Assembly (NCBI GenBank): GCA_026545225.1
Contig: CM048850.1
Coordinates: forward strand, 3,472,001 to 3,536,000
Source of the DNA: Cornus controversa
Taxonomy: Eukaryota; Streptophyta; Magnoliopsida; Cornales; Cornaceae
DNA: 64,000 nucleotides
Direction: 5' to 3'
The notes below the pieces were generated by a model, which was given only the letters and a program-made list of their open reading frames with translations, was not told where the DNA came from and searched no databases. This document shows positions 21,216-33,067 of this stretch, piece by piece. Both the position numbers and the translations under genes were made by a program. Every line of letters starts with the position of its first letter. Position 1 is the stretch's first letter.

Positions 21216-24071
21216 TGTAACGCCCCGATTCCCCGTCTCCCGGGCAACCGGAGGTTAACCCGTCCATTAGTCCCAATGGACCCTCATTACCCTTATTCCC
21301 TGCGGAAGCTTAACATAATTCTTGCATATGAATGCACAAAAATCCATCTTAACCAACCCCCATGGGCCCTACATCAAATCACACACCTTAGTGAACATTT
21401 ACACGCCCACACTTTTAGGAATCACTCACTTTCGAGCCTCAAAACTTTCTGTGTTTGGAATCTGGAACTAAGGCTTACACCATTGGATAGAGAATCCAAA
21501 AATACTCAAGTTCAAAAAAAACCATGCTCAATTCCGATCTAGAACGAAGAAATTACGTCGAAATGAAGTTTTGGAAAAAGCTGTGAATAGTAATTTCGAT
21601 TGATCGAAAATGGACTTCGATTGATCGAAATTAAATTTCGATTAATCGAAATTCTTGCGAAATTTTCACCCTCTCGGGACCTCAGACCTGCAATATTTCG
21701 ATTGATCGAAACTGGGACTTCGATTGATCGAAATTCTCTGTATCTGGACTCTAAAAATCACCATAAATCATCACCCTTTCGATCAATCGAAATGGGGGTT
21801 TCGATTGATCGAAATAGGCATCTCGATTGAACGAAATGCACTACCCGGGACCTCCAACAACCATGTATATGATTCATTTGAAGCCCAATCAACATCCTAT
21901 CATCCTAGAACCCCTCAAACATGATTAAGAACATAAATGGAAGGTTCCAACATCAATCAAACTCTCAAGATCACATCCATAATTGAATTATACATCAAAA
22001 TGAATCATTTTCCTCCACAACCACACTTCATTCACAATAAAGGCATCATCAAATGAACAAGATGCCACCATGGGCGTTACATATATTAAACCGTTGTCTT
22101 TTCACACCCAACAAGTTTAAAATCCCATACATACATCCAAATTACATATGTCCAAAGTACAACCACAACAAAAAGGGAAGTCACATGCCACAAGCCGGCA
22201 TGGATAGCCACAAAAATGCTCCAAAACTCAAAAGATAGCAAAACCACTACTAGTGTTCCACTTGGACACTCACGTCCCATCCGTCATCGGCGCTTTATCT
22301 GTAAAAGAGTTTATAATAAAGGGGTGAGCACCACTGCGGCTCAGTAAAGGTTCCCCAACCCTTCTAAGTGCCGACCCGACACGACCTACATGGAATGCAT
22401 ATGAATACACTACATGCCACGTCCACAATCTCACAAACACATCAACAAATGCAATTAAAGAGGATTGCATATTTCACGAATCATGTACAACATGTTCAAA
22501 CATACAAGCATTAAAGTAAATAAATGCTCTCTCTCTCGGTCCTTATCCGATACCCTACATGATTGGCCCGCTCCGAGGATCATGTAACCTTGGACAACTC
22601 CGATAACATCCAATGACCGGGACAACTCCGAAAGGTCATTCTACCATAGCAATATATGGGATTGCCATAGAGTGAGGGGGCAACTCCGAGGCTCACAAGT
22701 CATGGACATTCTCCGATAATCATCCTATGACCGGGACAACTCCGAAAGGTCATTAGTATTGGACATACTCCGATCCTAGGCATTAAGCCTTGGTATGGCG
22801 GGTCCACTCCGAGGGCCATACATAGTGGATAATTTTACCACATTTCACAACACGGTTGGACCACTCCGAAGCCCCGTGTACCTCTTTTGCGTCATTTTTC
22901 CCGCAACTTCCCACATATGCAATATGAATGCATAAACACATGACATTTTATTTTCATGCTCAAATCATGCTCATTGATACTAAAAAGAGGTAACAAGCAT
23001 ATTTTCCCTCACTACATACCACATATAGCACATATATGTATTACACATGCATATATCATCTCATATGCATACAACTTCAAAATTAGCATATTTTACTCAT
23101 GCTACACTCAATGCATAATTTTAGTACATAGAACTAAACATGCATTCAACAACCACATTCCCACATATAATCACATATATGACACTTGGTACACATTTTT
23201 CCACATATACACCAAATTGAGCACATAATGCCTATGTATCAATTTCTTACACTCATATACTTCAAACCCACATGCTACCACCAACACAATATACACAATT
23301 GTGAAAAGATAGGACTCTAGAGAAGAAGAAAACACAACTTTCTACACCTCTCACCATCCTAAAGCATGTGAAACACAACCTACACCTCTCTTCTTCACCC
23401 GAAACCCTAGAATCGACAATTAGAAGAGAAGAAGAACCCCTACCTCGAAAATGAAGGCCTTTCAAGCACTTCACCAATTTTCCAGCGGAGTCTACCTTGC
23501 CAAATCACCACTTTGTTCGGTTCAAAGGGAAGCCCTAGCCGTCCCCTACGTATCTCCCTCCTTCGGCGAGTCTTGAATCTAAGCCGAACGGGTCCGAAAT
23601 GTAGAGAGAAGGGAGAGCTTTGAAGATGGAGAGCTTTAGAGAGAGAAAGAGGCGTGAGATCTGGCTGGGACTCTCAGCCACTGATATTTAAAATATCTAG
23701 GGTTTGTAAAAAGACCAAAATGCCCCCCGGCCACTTAACGTACCTTCCCGGGCTCCTTTTTCGATTCTGAAAACTCCTACGGTCTCGAAATCACTCCCTC
23801 TACTCTCTAAATATTTCATCTCAGTCATTCTCAAAAATAAATATTTCCGAGAATTTTCCGGACTCCCGGGTCCACTTAGGTCACATCCCGGGCCCCGATT
23901 TGACCAAAAAGTCAAACTTCTCCAAATCTCCCAAAAACTTCCCAAAACCTTAAAAACACTTCCCAAACATGTTTCCTACACTCAAAACATGTTAAACACC
24001 ACTCAAAATGCATTTATGGCAATATAATGCGAAAAATGCAAAACCGGCCAAAATTGGTCACGGTCTCTACA
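21216..24071 (-). repeat. 3' LTR of the young Tekay element
   Basis: On the + strand it runs from tgtaacgcccc to gtctctaca. It carries a dyad cluster (21597-21838, mostly TTTCGATTGATCGAAA), the conserved block (about 22290-22390), a lineage-1 hairpin array (22558-22878) and the donor-like block (about 23440). ORFs inside it (for example 22956-23228) are identical in the other LTR and show no protein family signature, so they are not annotated as genes. Confidence 0.97.
22558..22878 (-). repeat. Hairpin array, lineage 1, complete set of stems
   Basis: Stems on the + strand: CATGAT/ATCATG (22558 and 22579), AATGACC/GGTCATT (22612 and 22634), GTGAG/CTCAC (22672 and 22692), ATGACC/GGTCAT (22727 and 22748) and TATGGC/GCCATA (22794 and 22815). 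All five enclose exactly 15 nt with the core ACTCCGA. An outer CACGG/CCGTG pair (22851 and 22874) encloses 18 nt. The array is repeated in the partner LTR at 30333-30653. Confidence 0.92.
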
Positions 24072-24087
24072 ACCTCCCCCCCTTAAG
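24072..24087 (-). other. Polypurine tract
   Basis: The purine-rich run (minus strand) lies directly next to the 3' LTR edge at 24071. It primes plus-strand DNA synthesis in this family. The same tract lies next to the LTR at 58278. Confidence 0.88.
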
Positions 24088-24118
24088 GGAATTTCGTCCC
24101 CGAAATTAGAAACATACC

Positions 24119-27100
24119 TCAAGTAGAAAACAACTCGGGATATTTTGAGTGGACTTCTTGTTCTCGCTCCCACGTAGCCTCCTCGACTCCGTGATGTCTC
24201 CAAATGACTTTAACTAATGGAATCGTCTTGCCTCGAAGCACTTGCTCCCTAGCATCCAAAACCTGTACCGGTCTTTCCTCGTAAGACACGTCCTCCTCCA
24301 CCTCAAGATCTGTCCAATCTAACACATGTGAAGGATCCGGCTCATACTTTCTCAACATCGAAACGTGGAAAGTATTGTGCACACTTGACAATTGCGGTGG
24401 CAATGCCAAGCGGTATGCAACCTCACCCACACGATCCAATATCTCGAATGGACCGATAAATCGTGGGGCTAGCTTTCCGCTACGCCCAAACCTCATCAAA
24501 CCCCGTCGTGGCGAGACTTTCAAGAAGACATGGTCCCCCACCTCAAATGCTAAAGGCCTCCGCCTTTTGTCAGCATAGCTTTTCTGACGACTCTGAGCCG
24601 TAAGCAAACGCTGTCGTATAATCTTAATCTTTTCTGTAGTCTCTCTGACTATATCTGGCCCCAAAGCCACTATCTCACCAACCTCTGGCCAACAAACTGG
24701 TGACCTACAAGGTCTACCATACAAGGCCTCAAATGGAGCCATCTCGATACTAGCTTGGTAGCTATTATTGTATGCAAACTCCACTAATGGAAGGTGATCC
24801 TCCCAACTGCCCCGAAAATCAAGTGCACATGCCCTAAGCATATCCTCCAAAATCTGTATAGTACGCTCCGACTGACCATCTGTCTGAGGATGGAAAGCTG
24901 TACTGAAATGGAGGTCCGTATCAAGTGCAGCCTGAAAACTCTGCCAAAATCGTGATGTGAATCTTGGATCTCTATCAGACACAATAGAAACTGGCACTCC
25001 GTGCAGTCTCACAATCTGATCAATATACAACCGACTAAGGGTATCCACATCATCTGTCACTCGAATAGGAAGGAAATGAGCCACCTTGGTCAATCTATCC
25101 ACAATGACCCAAACTGCATCATGACTCTTCCTCGTCCTAGGTAACCCCGTCACGAAGTCCATAGTGACGTGTTCCCACTTCCACATAGCTATCGGTAAAG
25201 GCTGTAACAAACCTGCCGGTCTCTGATGCTGGGCCTTCACTTGTTGGCAAGTGAGGCACCTCGCCACAAACCGTGCGATGTCCTTTTTCATGCCCTTCCA
25301 CCAATACTGTCTACGAAGGTTGTGGTACATTTTGGTACCACCGGGATGTACTGCAAGCCTGGAGCTATGAAACTCCCTCAAGACCTCATCCCTACAAGCC
25401 AATGGAACAACCATTCTGCCTCTAAACCTCAGACCTCCGTCTGAATGGATAACCCAATCCTCCACTGTCTCGCCACCCGTAATCCGAGTGCGAATACTCT
25501 CTAACTCTGTGTCATGCCTCTGCTCCTCAACCACCCTACTCACTAGAGTTGGTTGCGCTATGAGTGTGAACAAAGTGGCATGTCCATCACTCTCACTAAG
25601 GCACAATCCCATTTCTGAGATGTCTTCCATCATTTTCCATTCACGGATGGCAATGCTAGCCAAAGTACCATGTGATTTCCTGCTCAATGCATCGGCAACC
25701 ACATTAGCCTTCCCCGGGTGATACTGAAGATCAAAGTTGTAGTCTTCCATGTATTCAACCCATCTCCTCTGTCTCATATTCAAGTCCTTTTGTGTAAAAA
25801 GGTACTTCAAGCTCTTATGATCGGAGAAAACCTCAAACTTCTCTCCGTAGAGATAATGCCTCCACGTTTTCAAAGCAAAAATTACCGCCGCCAACTCCAA
25901 GTCATGAGTCGGGTAATTTTGCTCGTGGATCTTCAACTGTCGGGAACCATATGCAATGACCTTCTCAGTCTGCATCAATACACATCCCAAACCATCCCGT
26001 GAAGCATCACAGTAGATGACATAACCCAAACCGCGCTCGGGAATAATCAATATTGGAGCACTAGTCAATCTACGCTTCAATTCCATAAAGGAATGCTCGC
26101 AAGCCTCGTTCCACTCAAACTTAACTCCTTTACGAGTAAGTTTGGTCATCGGCGCCGCTAACTTCGAAAAGTCCTTCACGAAACGCCGGTAATATCCTGC
26201 CAACCCCAAGAAGCTACGTATCTCAAATACGCTCTTAGGCCTCTCCCAATCCATTACCGCTTCAATCTTAGAAGGGTCTACAGATACTCCTCCTTCCGAC
26301 ACCACGTGTCCTAGGAACTTCACCTCCGTTAGCCAAAATTCACATTTTTCGAATTTGGCATACAAACGGTGCTCTCTCAATGTCTGCAACACTGTCCTCA
26401 AATGGATCTCATGCTCCTCCATAGAAGAAGAATACACAAGAATGTCGTCCACGAAGACCACCACAAACCTATCCAAGTACACCCTGAATATCCGGTTCAT
26501 CAAATCCATGAACGCTGCTGGTGCGTTCGTCAAACCAAATGGCATCACTAGAAACTCATAGTGGCCATATCTAGTCCGAAAAGCTGTCTTCGAAATGTCC
26601 TCTTCCCTTACCCTCAACTGGTAATACCCCGACCTCAAGTCGATCTTTGAAAAACAAGTCGAACCCTTAAGCTGATCAAACAAGTCATCTATCCTTGGCA
26701 AAGGATACTTGTTTTTAATCGTCGCTTGGTTCAACTTACGGTAGTCTATGCATAACCGTAAAGATCCGTCCTTCTTTTTAGCAAACAGGACTGGAGCTCC
26801 CCAAGGCGATGTACTAGGTCGTACAAATCCCTTATCCAACAATTCTTGCAATTGATCTTTCAACTCCATCAACTCTGCTGGTGCCATCCGATACGGTGCC
26901 ATAGAGATAGGCGTTGTACCAGGAGCAAGATCAATGCTAAACACAACATCTCTCATCGGAGGCAACTCTATCAAGTCCTCCGGAAATACATCCACAAACT
27001 CTCTAACCACCGGTGGAAATCCTCCACTAGTCACAATCGCATCCTCCTCGCTAACAAGCTAGCTAGGAAATATCCAACCCCGTCCCTCACACCGGAACCA

Positions 27101-28731
27101 AGCAGAGACGGAAGGTAGAAATCATCCCGCTCTCCCACAAAATAAAAGCAATCACCCTCGGGTGTGCACACCGTCACTCTCCTACGGAGACAATCAATCG
27201 TGGCTCTAAATGTAGATAGCCAGTCCATGCCTAGAATGACATCGAAAGTGGTCATGTCTAGCAACACAAAGTCGAACACTAGTCGACGCCCAGCAACCTC
27301 GATCTCGCAAGACCGACACACTCTATCCAGGGTAACCCTACCCCCAACTGGTGTATCAATGGACAATGGTGACTCCAGTGATGACACCCGCAGCCCCAAG
27401 GCACAAGCAAATGCAACAGATATGAATGAATGTGATGCACCTGAATCTATCAACACCCTAGCCCACGAGCTAGAAACCAGGAAAATACCTCTGACCACTG
27501 ACGGTCCCGGTACATCCTCTGCCGGAGCAAGCGTGAACACACGGCCCCGTGACTGCTGACCAGTCCCCTGTAACCCTGACTGCTGACTAGAAGCAGGCGT
27601 GGAACCTCTCGCTACCCGAGATCCCTGTACAGAATGCGCTGGATGAGGTGGCGGTAATGTCCTAAAACCAGACTGTACCGTAGCTGTCTGCCCAGCCCTC
27701 TGCTGAGTCCCCATACCACTCGATGTACTCTGTCTCTGTGGACAGTTGGCCCTAAGATGGCCAGATTGCTTGCAATGAAAGCATACCTGTTCCCCCACCG
27801 AAGCCACAGGCACTGATGCCACTACTTGCCTCTGAGGGCACTCAGAACGAAAATGGCCAGACTGCTGGCAATGATAGCACACAACTGTGGATCGTGCAGA
27901 TCCAGTAGGTAAGGACAATGAAGGTACTGGGCGAGTCTGCTGCTGCCCCTGTGAACCTAATCTGCCTTCCCTATTCCTTTTCCTCCCATGACCACTCGAA
28001 GAGGTACTCGTACCCTTAGCTTGCTGTCTAGAGTCCCACAACCTCTGAGTGTCTCTGTCATCCTCCTCAGCCACCAAGGCTCTATCAACCACCTCACTGT
28101 AGGTCCTCAAACCCAAGATGGACACCCTCTTTCTGATAGAGGTTTTCAGTCCCTTCACAAACTTTTTCACCTTTAGCTCTTCATTAGCTACCATTTCCGG
28201 GGCAAAGCGAGCCAAAGATGTAAACTTGGTCTCGTACCCCATCACATCCAAATCCCCTTGGACCAAGTCTATGAACTCTTGCCTCATCCGGTCTCTCACC
28301 GAAGTTGGAAAGAATTTGTCAAAGAATAAACCCTTAAAGGTTTCCCAATCCATAGTCTCGGTATTGTGGACATTCCCGATGAATTGCCACCACCGATCTG
28401 CTTCCCCTTGTAAGTGAAGCGCCGCTACACCCACTTTCAAATCCTCATCGATTGCAAGAGCAGCCATGAGTTTGTGAGTTTGGTCTATCCAACTCTCAGC
28501 CACAAGTGGATCACGCGCGCCATCAAAGGTAGGCGGCTTAAATTTCACATATTCCTTCATTGCCACCATTTGGCGGCTCAAGGCAACCCTAGGTAATGCC
28601 TGAACCTCCTCTTCTCTGGCTTCCCTAGCCATTCTTCTCATAGTATCAGCCATATCACGCATAAACTGCGTTCCATCTGTTGGCTCCTGAGGAGCATCAG
28701 CGCCAATGTCTCGCGCTCTTCTTGGAGGCAT
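24119..28731 (-). pseudogene. gag-pol region of the young Tekay element
   Basis: It starts [17 protein letters not shown] at 28731. Parts in order: Gag capsid-like region (first 250 residues or so), two CCHC knuckles ([14 protein letters not shown] and [14 protein letters not shown]), aspartic protease ([14 protein letters not shown]), reverse transcriptase ([11 protein letters not shown]), RNase H ([11 protein letters not shown]), integrase (HHCC segment, DDE core), and a C-terminal chromodomain-like segment ending at 24119. It is nearly identical to the whole copy at 58326-62939. It has about one break, so it is a recent fossil. Gag may still be produced, but this cannot be told from sequence. 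Confidence 0.95.
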
Positions 28732-28990
28732 TTCTTTCTATATGCACAACAAGAAAAATTTTAAGTCCAAGCATTCATACTTAGTCAAATTCCATCATTC
28801 TTACACATGCCATGTCTATTTAATCCACAGAAGCATGTTAAGAAATCTTAAGCATAAATCAAGTTCCACATAAGCAATTTATAATCTCAAGTTCAAATCC
28901 TTATGTCCCGATCCTTAAACTCAAGTGATCACTAAGTGAAGTTTCACCCTTCGTCCCTAGGTATTCCAACCTAGTGCTCTGATACCATTC
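28732..28990 (-). other. Untranslated leader with primer-binding site
   Basis: A short A/T-rich leader between the 5' LTR and gag. The primer site is at 28976-28987 (minus strand TGGTATCAGAGC, initiator tRNA-Met), 3 nt from the LTR edge at 28991. I see no other feature. Confidence 0.9.
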
Positions 28991-31846
28991 TGTAACGCCC
29001 CGATTCCCCGTCTCCCGGGCAACCGGAGGTTAACCCGTCCATTAGTCCCAATGGACCCTCATTACCCTTATTCCCTGCGGAAGCTTAACATAATTCTTGC
29101 ATATGAATGCACAAAAATCCATCTTAACCAACCCCCATGGGCCCTACATCAAATCACACACCTTAGTGAACATTTACACGCCCACACTTTTAGGAATCAC
29201 TCACTTTCGAGCCTCAAAACTTTCTGTGTTTGGAATCTGGAACTAAGGCTTACACCATTGGATAGAGAATCCAAAAATACTCAAGTTCAAAAAAAACCAT
29301 GCTCAATTCCGATCTAGAACGAAGAAATTACGTCGAAATGAAGTTTTGGAAAAAGCTGTGAATAGTAATTTCGATTGATCGAAAATGGACTTCGATTGAT
29401 CGAAATTAAATTTCGATTAATCGAAATTCTTGCGAAATTTTCACCCTCTCGGGACCTCAGACCTGCAATATTTCGATTGATCGAAACTGGGACTTCGATT
29501 GATCGAAATTCTCTGTATCTGGACTCTAAAAATCACCATAAATCATCACCCTTTCGATCAATCGAAATGGGGGTTTCGATTGATCGAAATAGGCATCTCG
29601 ATTGAACGAAATGCACTACCCGGGACCTCCAACAACCATGTATATGATTCATTTGAAGCCCAATCAACATCCTATCATCCTAGAACCCCTCAAACATGAT
29701 TAAGAACATAAATGGAAGGTTCCAACATCAATCAAACTCTCAAGATCACATCCATAATTGAATTATACATCAAAATGAATCATTTTCCTCCACAACCACA
29801 CTTCATTCACAATAAAGGCATCATCAAATGAACAAGATGCCACCATGGGCGTTACATATATTAAACCGTTGTCTTTTCACACCCAACAAGTTTAAAATCC
29901 CATACATACATCCAAATTACATATGTCCAAAGTACAACCACAACAAAAAGGGAAGTCACATGCCACAAGCCGGCATGGATAGCCACAAAAATGCTCCAAA
30001 ACTCAAAAGATAGCAAAACCACTACTAGTGTTCCACTTGGACACTCACGTCCCATCCGTCATCGGCGCTTTATCTGTAAAAGAGTTTATAATAAAGGGGT
30101 GAGCACCACTGCGGCTCAGTAAAGGTTCCCCAACCCTTCTAAGTGCCGACCCGACACGACCTACATGGAATGCATATGAATACACTACATGCCACGTCCA
30201 CAATCTCACAAACACATCAACAAATGCAATTAAAGAGGATTGCATATTTCACGAATCATGTACAACATGTTCAAACATACAAGCATTAAAGTAAATAAAT
30301 GCTCTCTCTCTCGGTCCTTATCCGATACCCTACATGATTGGCCCGCTCCGAGGATCATGTAACCTTGGACAACTCCGATAACATCCAATGACCGGGACAA
30401 CTCCGAAAGGTCATTCTACCATAGCAATATATGGGATTGCCATAGAGTGAGGGGGCAACTCCGAGGCTCACAAGTCATGGACATTCTCCGATAATCATCC
30501 TATGACCGGGACAACTCCGAAAGGTCATTAGTATTGGACATACTCCGATCCTAGGCATTAAGCCTTGGTATGGCGGGTCCACTCCGAGGGCCATACATAG
30601 TGGATAATTTTACCACATTTCACAACACGGTTGGACCACTCCGAAGCCCCGTGTACCTCTTTTGCGTCATTTTTCCCGCAACTTCCCACATATGCAATAT
30701 GAATGCATAAACACATGACATTTTATTTTCATGCTCAAATCATGCTCATTGATACTAAAAAGAGGTAACAAGCATATTTTCCCTCACTACATACCACATA
30801 TAGCACATATATGTATTACACATGCATATATCATCTCATATGCATACAACTTCAAAATTAGCATATTTTACTCATGCTACACTCAATGCATAATTTTAGT
30901 ACATAGAACTAAACATGCATTCAACAACCACATTCCCACATATAATCACATATATGACACTTGGTACACATTTTTCCACATATACACCAAATTGAGCACA
31001 TAATGCCTATGTATCAATTTCTTACACTCATATACTTCAAACCCACATGCTACCACCAACACAATATACACAATTGTGAAAAGATAGGACTCTAGAGAAG
31101 AAGAAAACACAACTTTCTACACCTCTCACCATCCTAAAGCATGTGAAACACAACCTACACCTCTCTTCTTCACCCGAAACCCTAGAATCGACAATTAGAA
31201 GAGAAGAAGAACCCCTACCTCGAAAATGAAGGCCTTTCAAGCACTTCACCAATTTTCCAGCGGAGTCTACCTTGCCAAATCACCACTTTGTTCGGTTCAA
31301 AGGGAAGCCCTAGCCGTCCCCTACGTATCTCCCTCCTTCGGCGAGTCTTGAATCTAAGCCGAACGGGTCTGAAATGTAGAGAGAAGGGAGAGCTTTGAAG
31401 ATGGAGAGCTTTAGAGAGAGAAAGAGGCGTGAGATCTGGCTGGGACTCTCAGCCACTGATATTTAAAATATCTAGGGTTTGTAAAAAGACCAAAATGCCC
31501 CCCGGCCACTTAACGTACCTTCCCGGGCTCCTTTTTCGATTCTGAAAACTCCTACGGTCTCGAAATCACTCCCTCTACTCTCTAAATATTTCATCTCAGT
31601 CATTCTCAAAAATAAATATTTCCGAGAATTTTCCGGACTCCCGGGTCCACTTAGGTCACATCCCGGGCCCCGATTTGACCAAAAAGTCAAACTTCTCCAA
31701 ATCTCCCAAAAACTTCCCAAAACCTTAAAAACACTTCCCAAACATGTTTCCTACACTCAAAACATGTTAAACACCACTCAAAATGCATTTATGGCAATAT
31801 AATGCAAAAAATGCAAAACCGGCCAAAATTGGTCACGGTCTCTACA
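28991..31846 (-). repeat. 5' LTR of the young Tekay element
   Basis: Same 2856 bp as the partner LTR, offset 7775, with about two differences noticed (near 31364 and 31806). Its hairpin array lies at 30333-30653 and its dyad cluster at 29372-29613. It would drive minus-strand transcription of gag-pol. Confidence 0.97.
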
Positions 31847-32809
31847 GTATGCATGTATTTTTGAATGAAGATGGGAAGGAAAAATTGATGGAATTACATT
31901 TCAAATGTGAAATACATGTTGTGTGAATATACTTGATGACCATTAAGGCATTAGAGTAGCCATTGGGGGGACACGTGCCCAAAAGTGTCCATTTTGAGTT
32001 TATGGCGTGGATGGAATTTATATGTATAGAAGGATAATTGTATCAGCTTCAATTTGATAGGTCATGGGCCTTGTTTGGATATAAAATGAGGAAAATATGC
32101 ATGTTTTAGTGAAAGGGTTTAATTTCTGATCCATAGTCAATGATTTGGATATAAATCAGGCTTTGGTTGGTATTTTTAGATGATTCTAATTGGGTTGGAT
32201 GCTAGACATGTTGAGGATGATCCATGCCAAATTTCAGGTCAAACGGACTTATAGATTGTGAGATATTCAAATTTGGAGTTTGGGTGAAGTTGTAGTTAAA
32301 TTAGGGTTGCAAAAATTCGCCAGGGATTTACGGCGATCGATCGCCCTCTTTTACGGCGATCGATCGCCTCTGTAAAAGCCCAAGAAATCAGCCTCGGTCG
32401 ACCTTGGGCGATCGATCCCCTTTTACAGCATGCACTATTCAAACAGTGTTTTGTCCAACTTCAAAGAGGCATATCTCCTTCGTTTCAAATCGGATTTTGA
32501 TGATTCTTTTTTTGAAATTGTGTATTTTTAAATCCTCTTTCCAATGGTTTAATTTTCAGACATTTATTATAAACTCACAAGGAGTTATGTGTTCGTATTT
32601 GTGGGTTGGAAGCATTCAAAGGGTTATTTGGTTGAGGCCATTGAGGTTAGGTGATGTTGACTTGTGCATAGGTAATTACAAGTGGGTGACTAGGTTTCCG
32701 TGGTAATGAAAGGTTAAGATGGTCCATTAGAAATTAATGGATAGGTTCACACTCGGGATTCGAGTCTGTCCGGGGTGTCTTGGGGTTCGGATTCCGGGGC
32801 GTGACGGAA

Positions 32810-32821
32810 TGGTATCAGAGC
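32810..32821 (+). other. Primer-binding site of Tekay copy 2
   Basis: TGGTATCAGAGC on the plus strand, 3 nt after the LTR edge, with the same spacing as in the young element. The 245 bp between it and gag holds only leader sequence. Confidence 0.88.
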
Positions 32822-33067
32822 TCTAGGTTAGAATACCTAGGGGCGATGGGTGATGGTTATACCACGTATGAATTGAGAAGGTTGGATTCACATGAATGTT
32901 TAAACCTTAACTAGAAATTTCTTATGTGGAACTTGAATTATGCTTACGTTTTCTTGGCATACTTTTGTGGATTGAATTGACTTGGCATGTGTAGGCATAA
33001 TGGAAATGATGTAAGAAGAGTACATTCCTTAATTCTAAATTTTTCTTCTTGTGGTGTATATAGCAAA

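Larger units (their letters stand above)
21216..31846 (-). mobile_element. Complete young Tekay/Del element (-), TSD GTATG
   Basis: Two LTRs of equal length (2856 bp: 21216-24071 and 28991-31846) are flanked by perfect GTATG duplications (21211-21215 and 31847-31851). On the minus strand the order is 5' LTR, primer site for initiator tRNA-Met, gag, protease, RT, RNase H, integrase, chromodomain, polypurine tract and 3' LTR. I noticed only about two differences between the LTRs, so the insertion is very recent, likely well under 0.1 million years at usual plant rates. The coding region has about one break. It sits inside the 5' LTR of the plus-strand Tekay copy. Confidence 0.97.
19085..32806 (+). 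repeat. 5' LTR of Tekay copy 2 (lineage 3), interrupted
   Basis: The LTR pieces are 19085-21215 and 31852-32806, about 3.09 kb in all; the gap is the nested element plus one copy of its target duplication. It begins tgtgatgaccc and ends ggggcgtgac plus one base. It contains the gaggtaggggttctcc block (about 19694), a hairpin array (20290-20625), the conserved acceptor-like block (about 20797-20884), and CpG-rich dyads ggcgatcgatcgcc at 32332-32345 and 32355-32368 where other lineages have TTTCG...CGAAA dyads. Confidence 0.88.

Noticed and set aside
22956-23228. 90-residue ORF repeated in each lineage-1 LTR (also 30731 and 57161)
   Set aside because: It lies in LTR leader sequence, has a low-complexity His/Tyr/Ile-rich composition, no domain, and is not kept in the other LTR lineages.
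27164-27559. 131-residue ORF antisense to Tekay protease (also 61372)
   Set aside because: It is a shadow of the conserved protease frame on the other strand and has no features of its own.
28976-28987. tRNA gene fragment
   Set aside because: Only the 12-nt primer-binding site matches tRNA; no cloverleaf surrounds it.
29372-29613. microRNA precursor formed by the dyad cluster
   Set aside because: The dyads are too short for a plant microRNA stem, and I cannot establish a long paired arm by eye.
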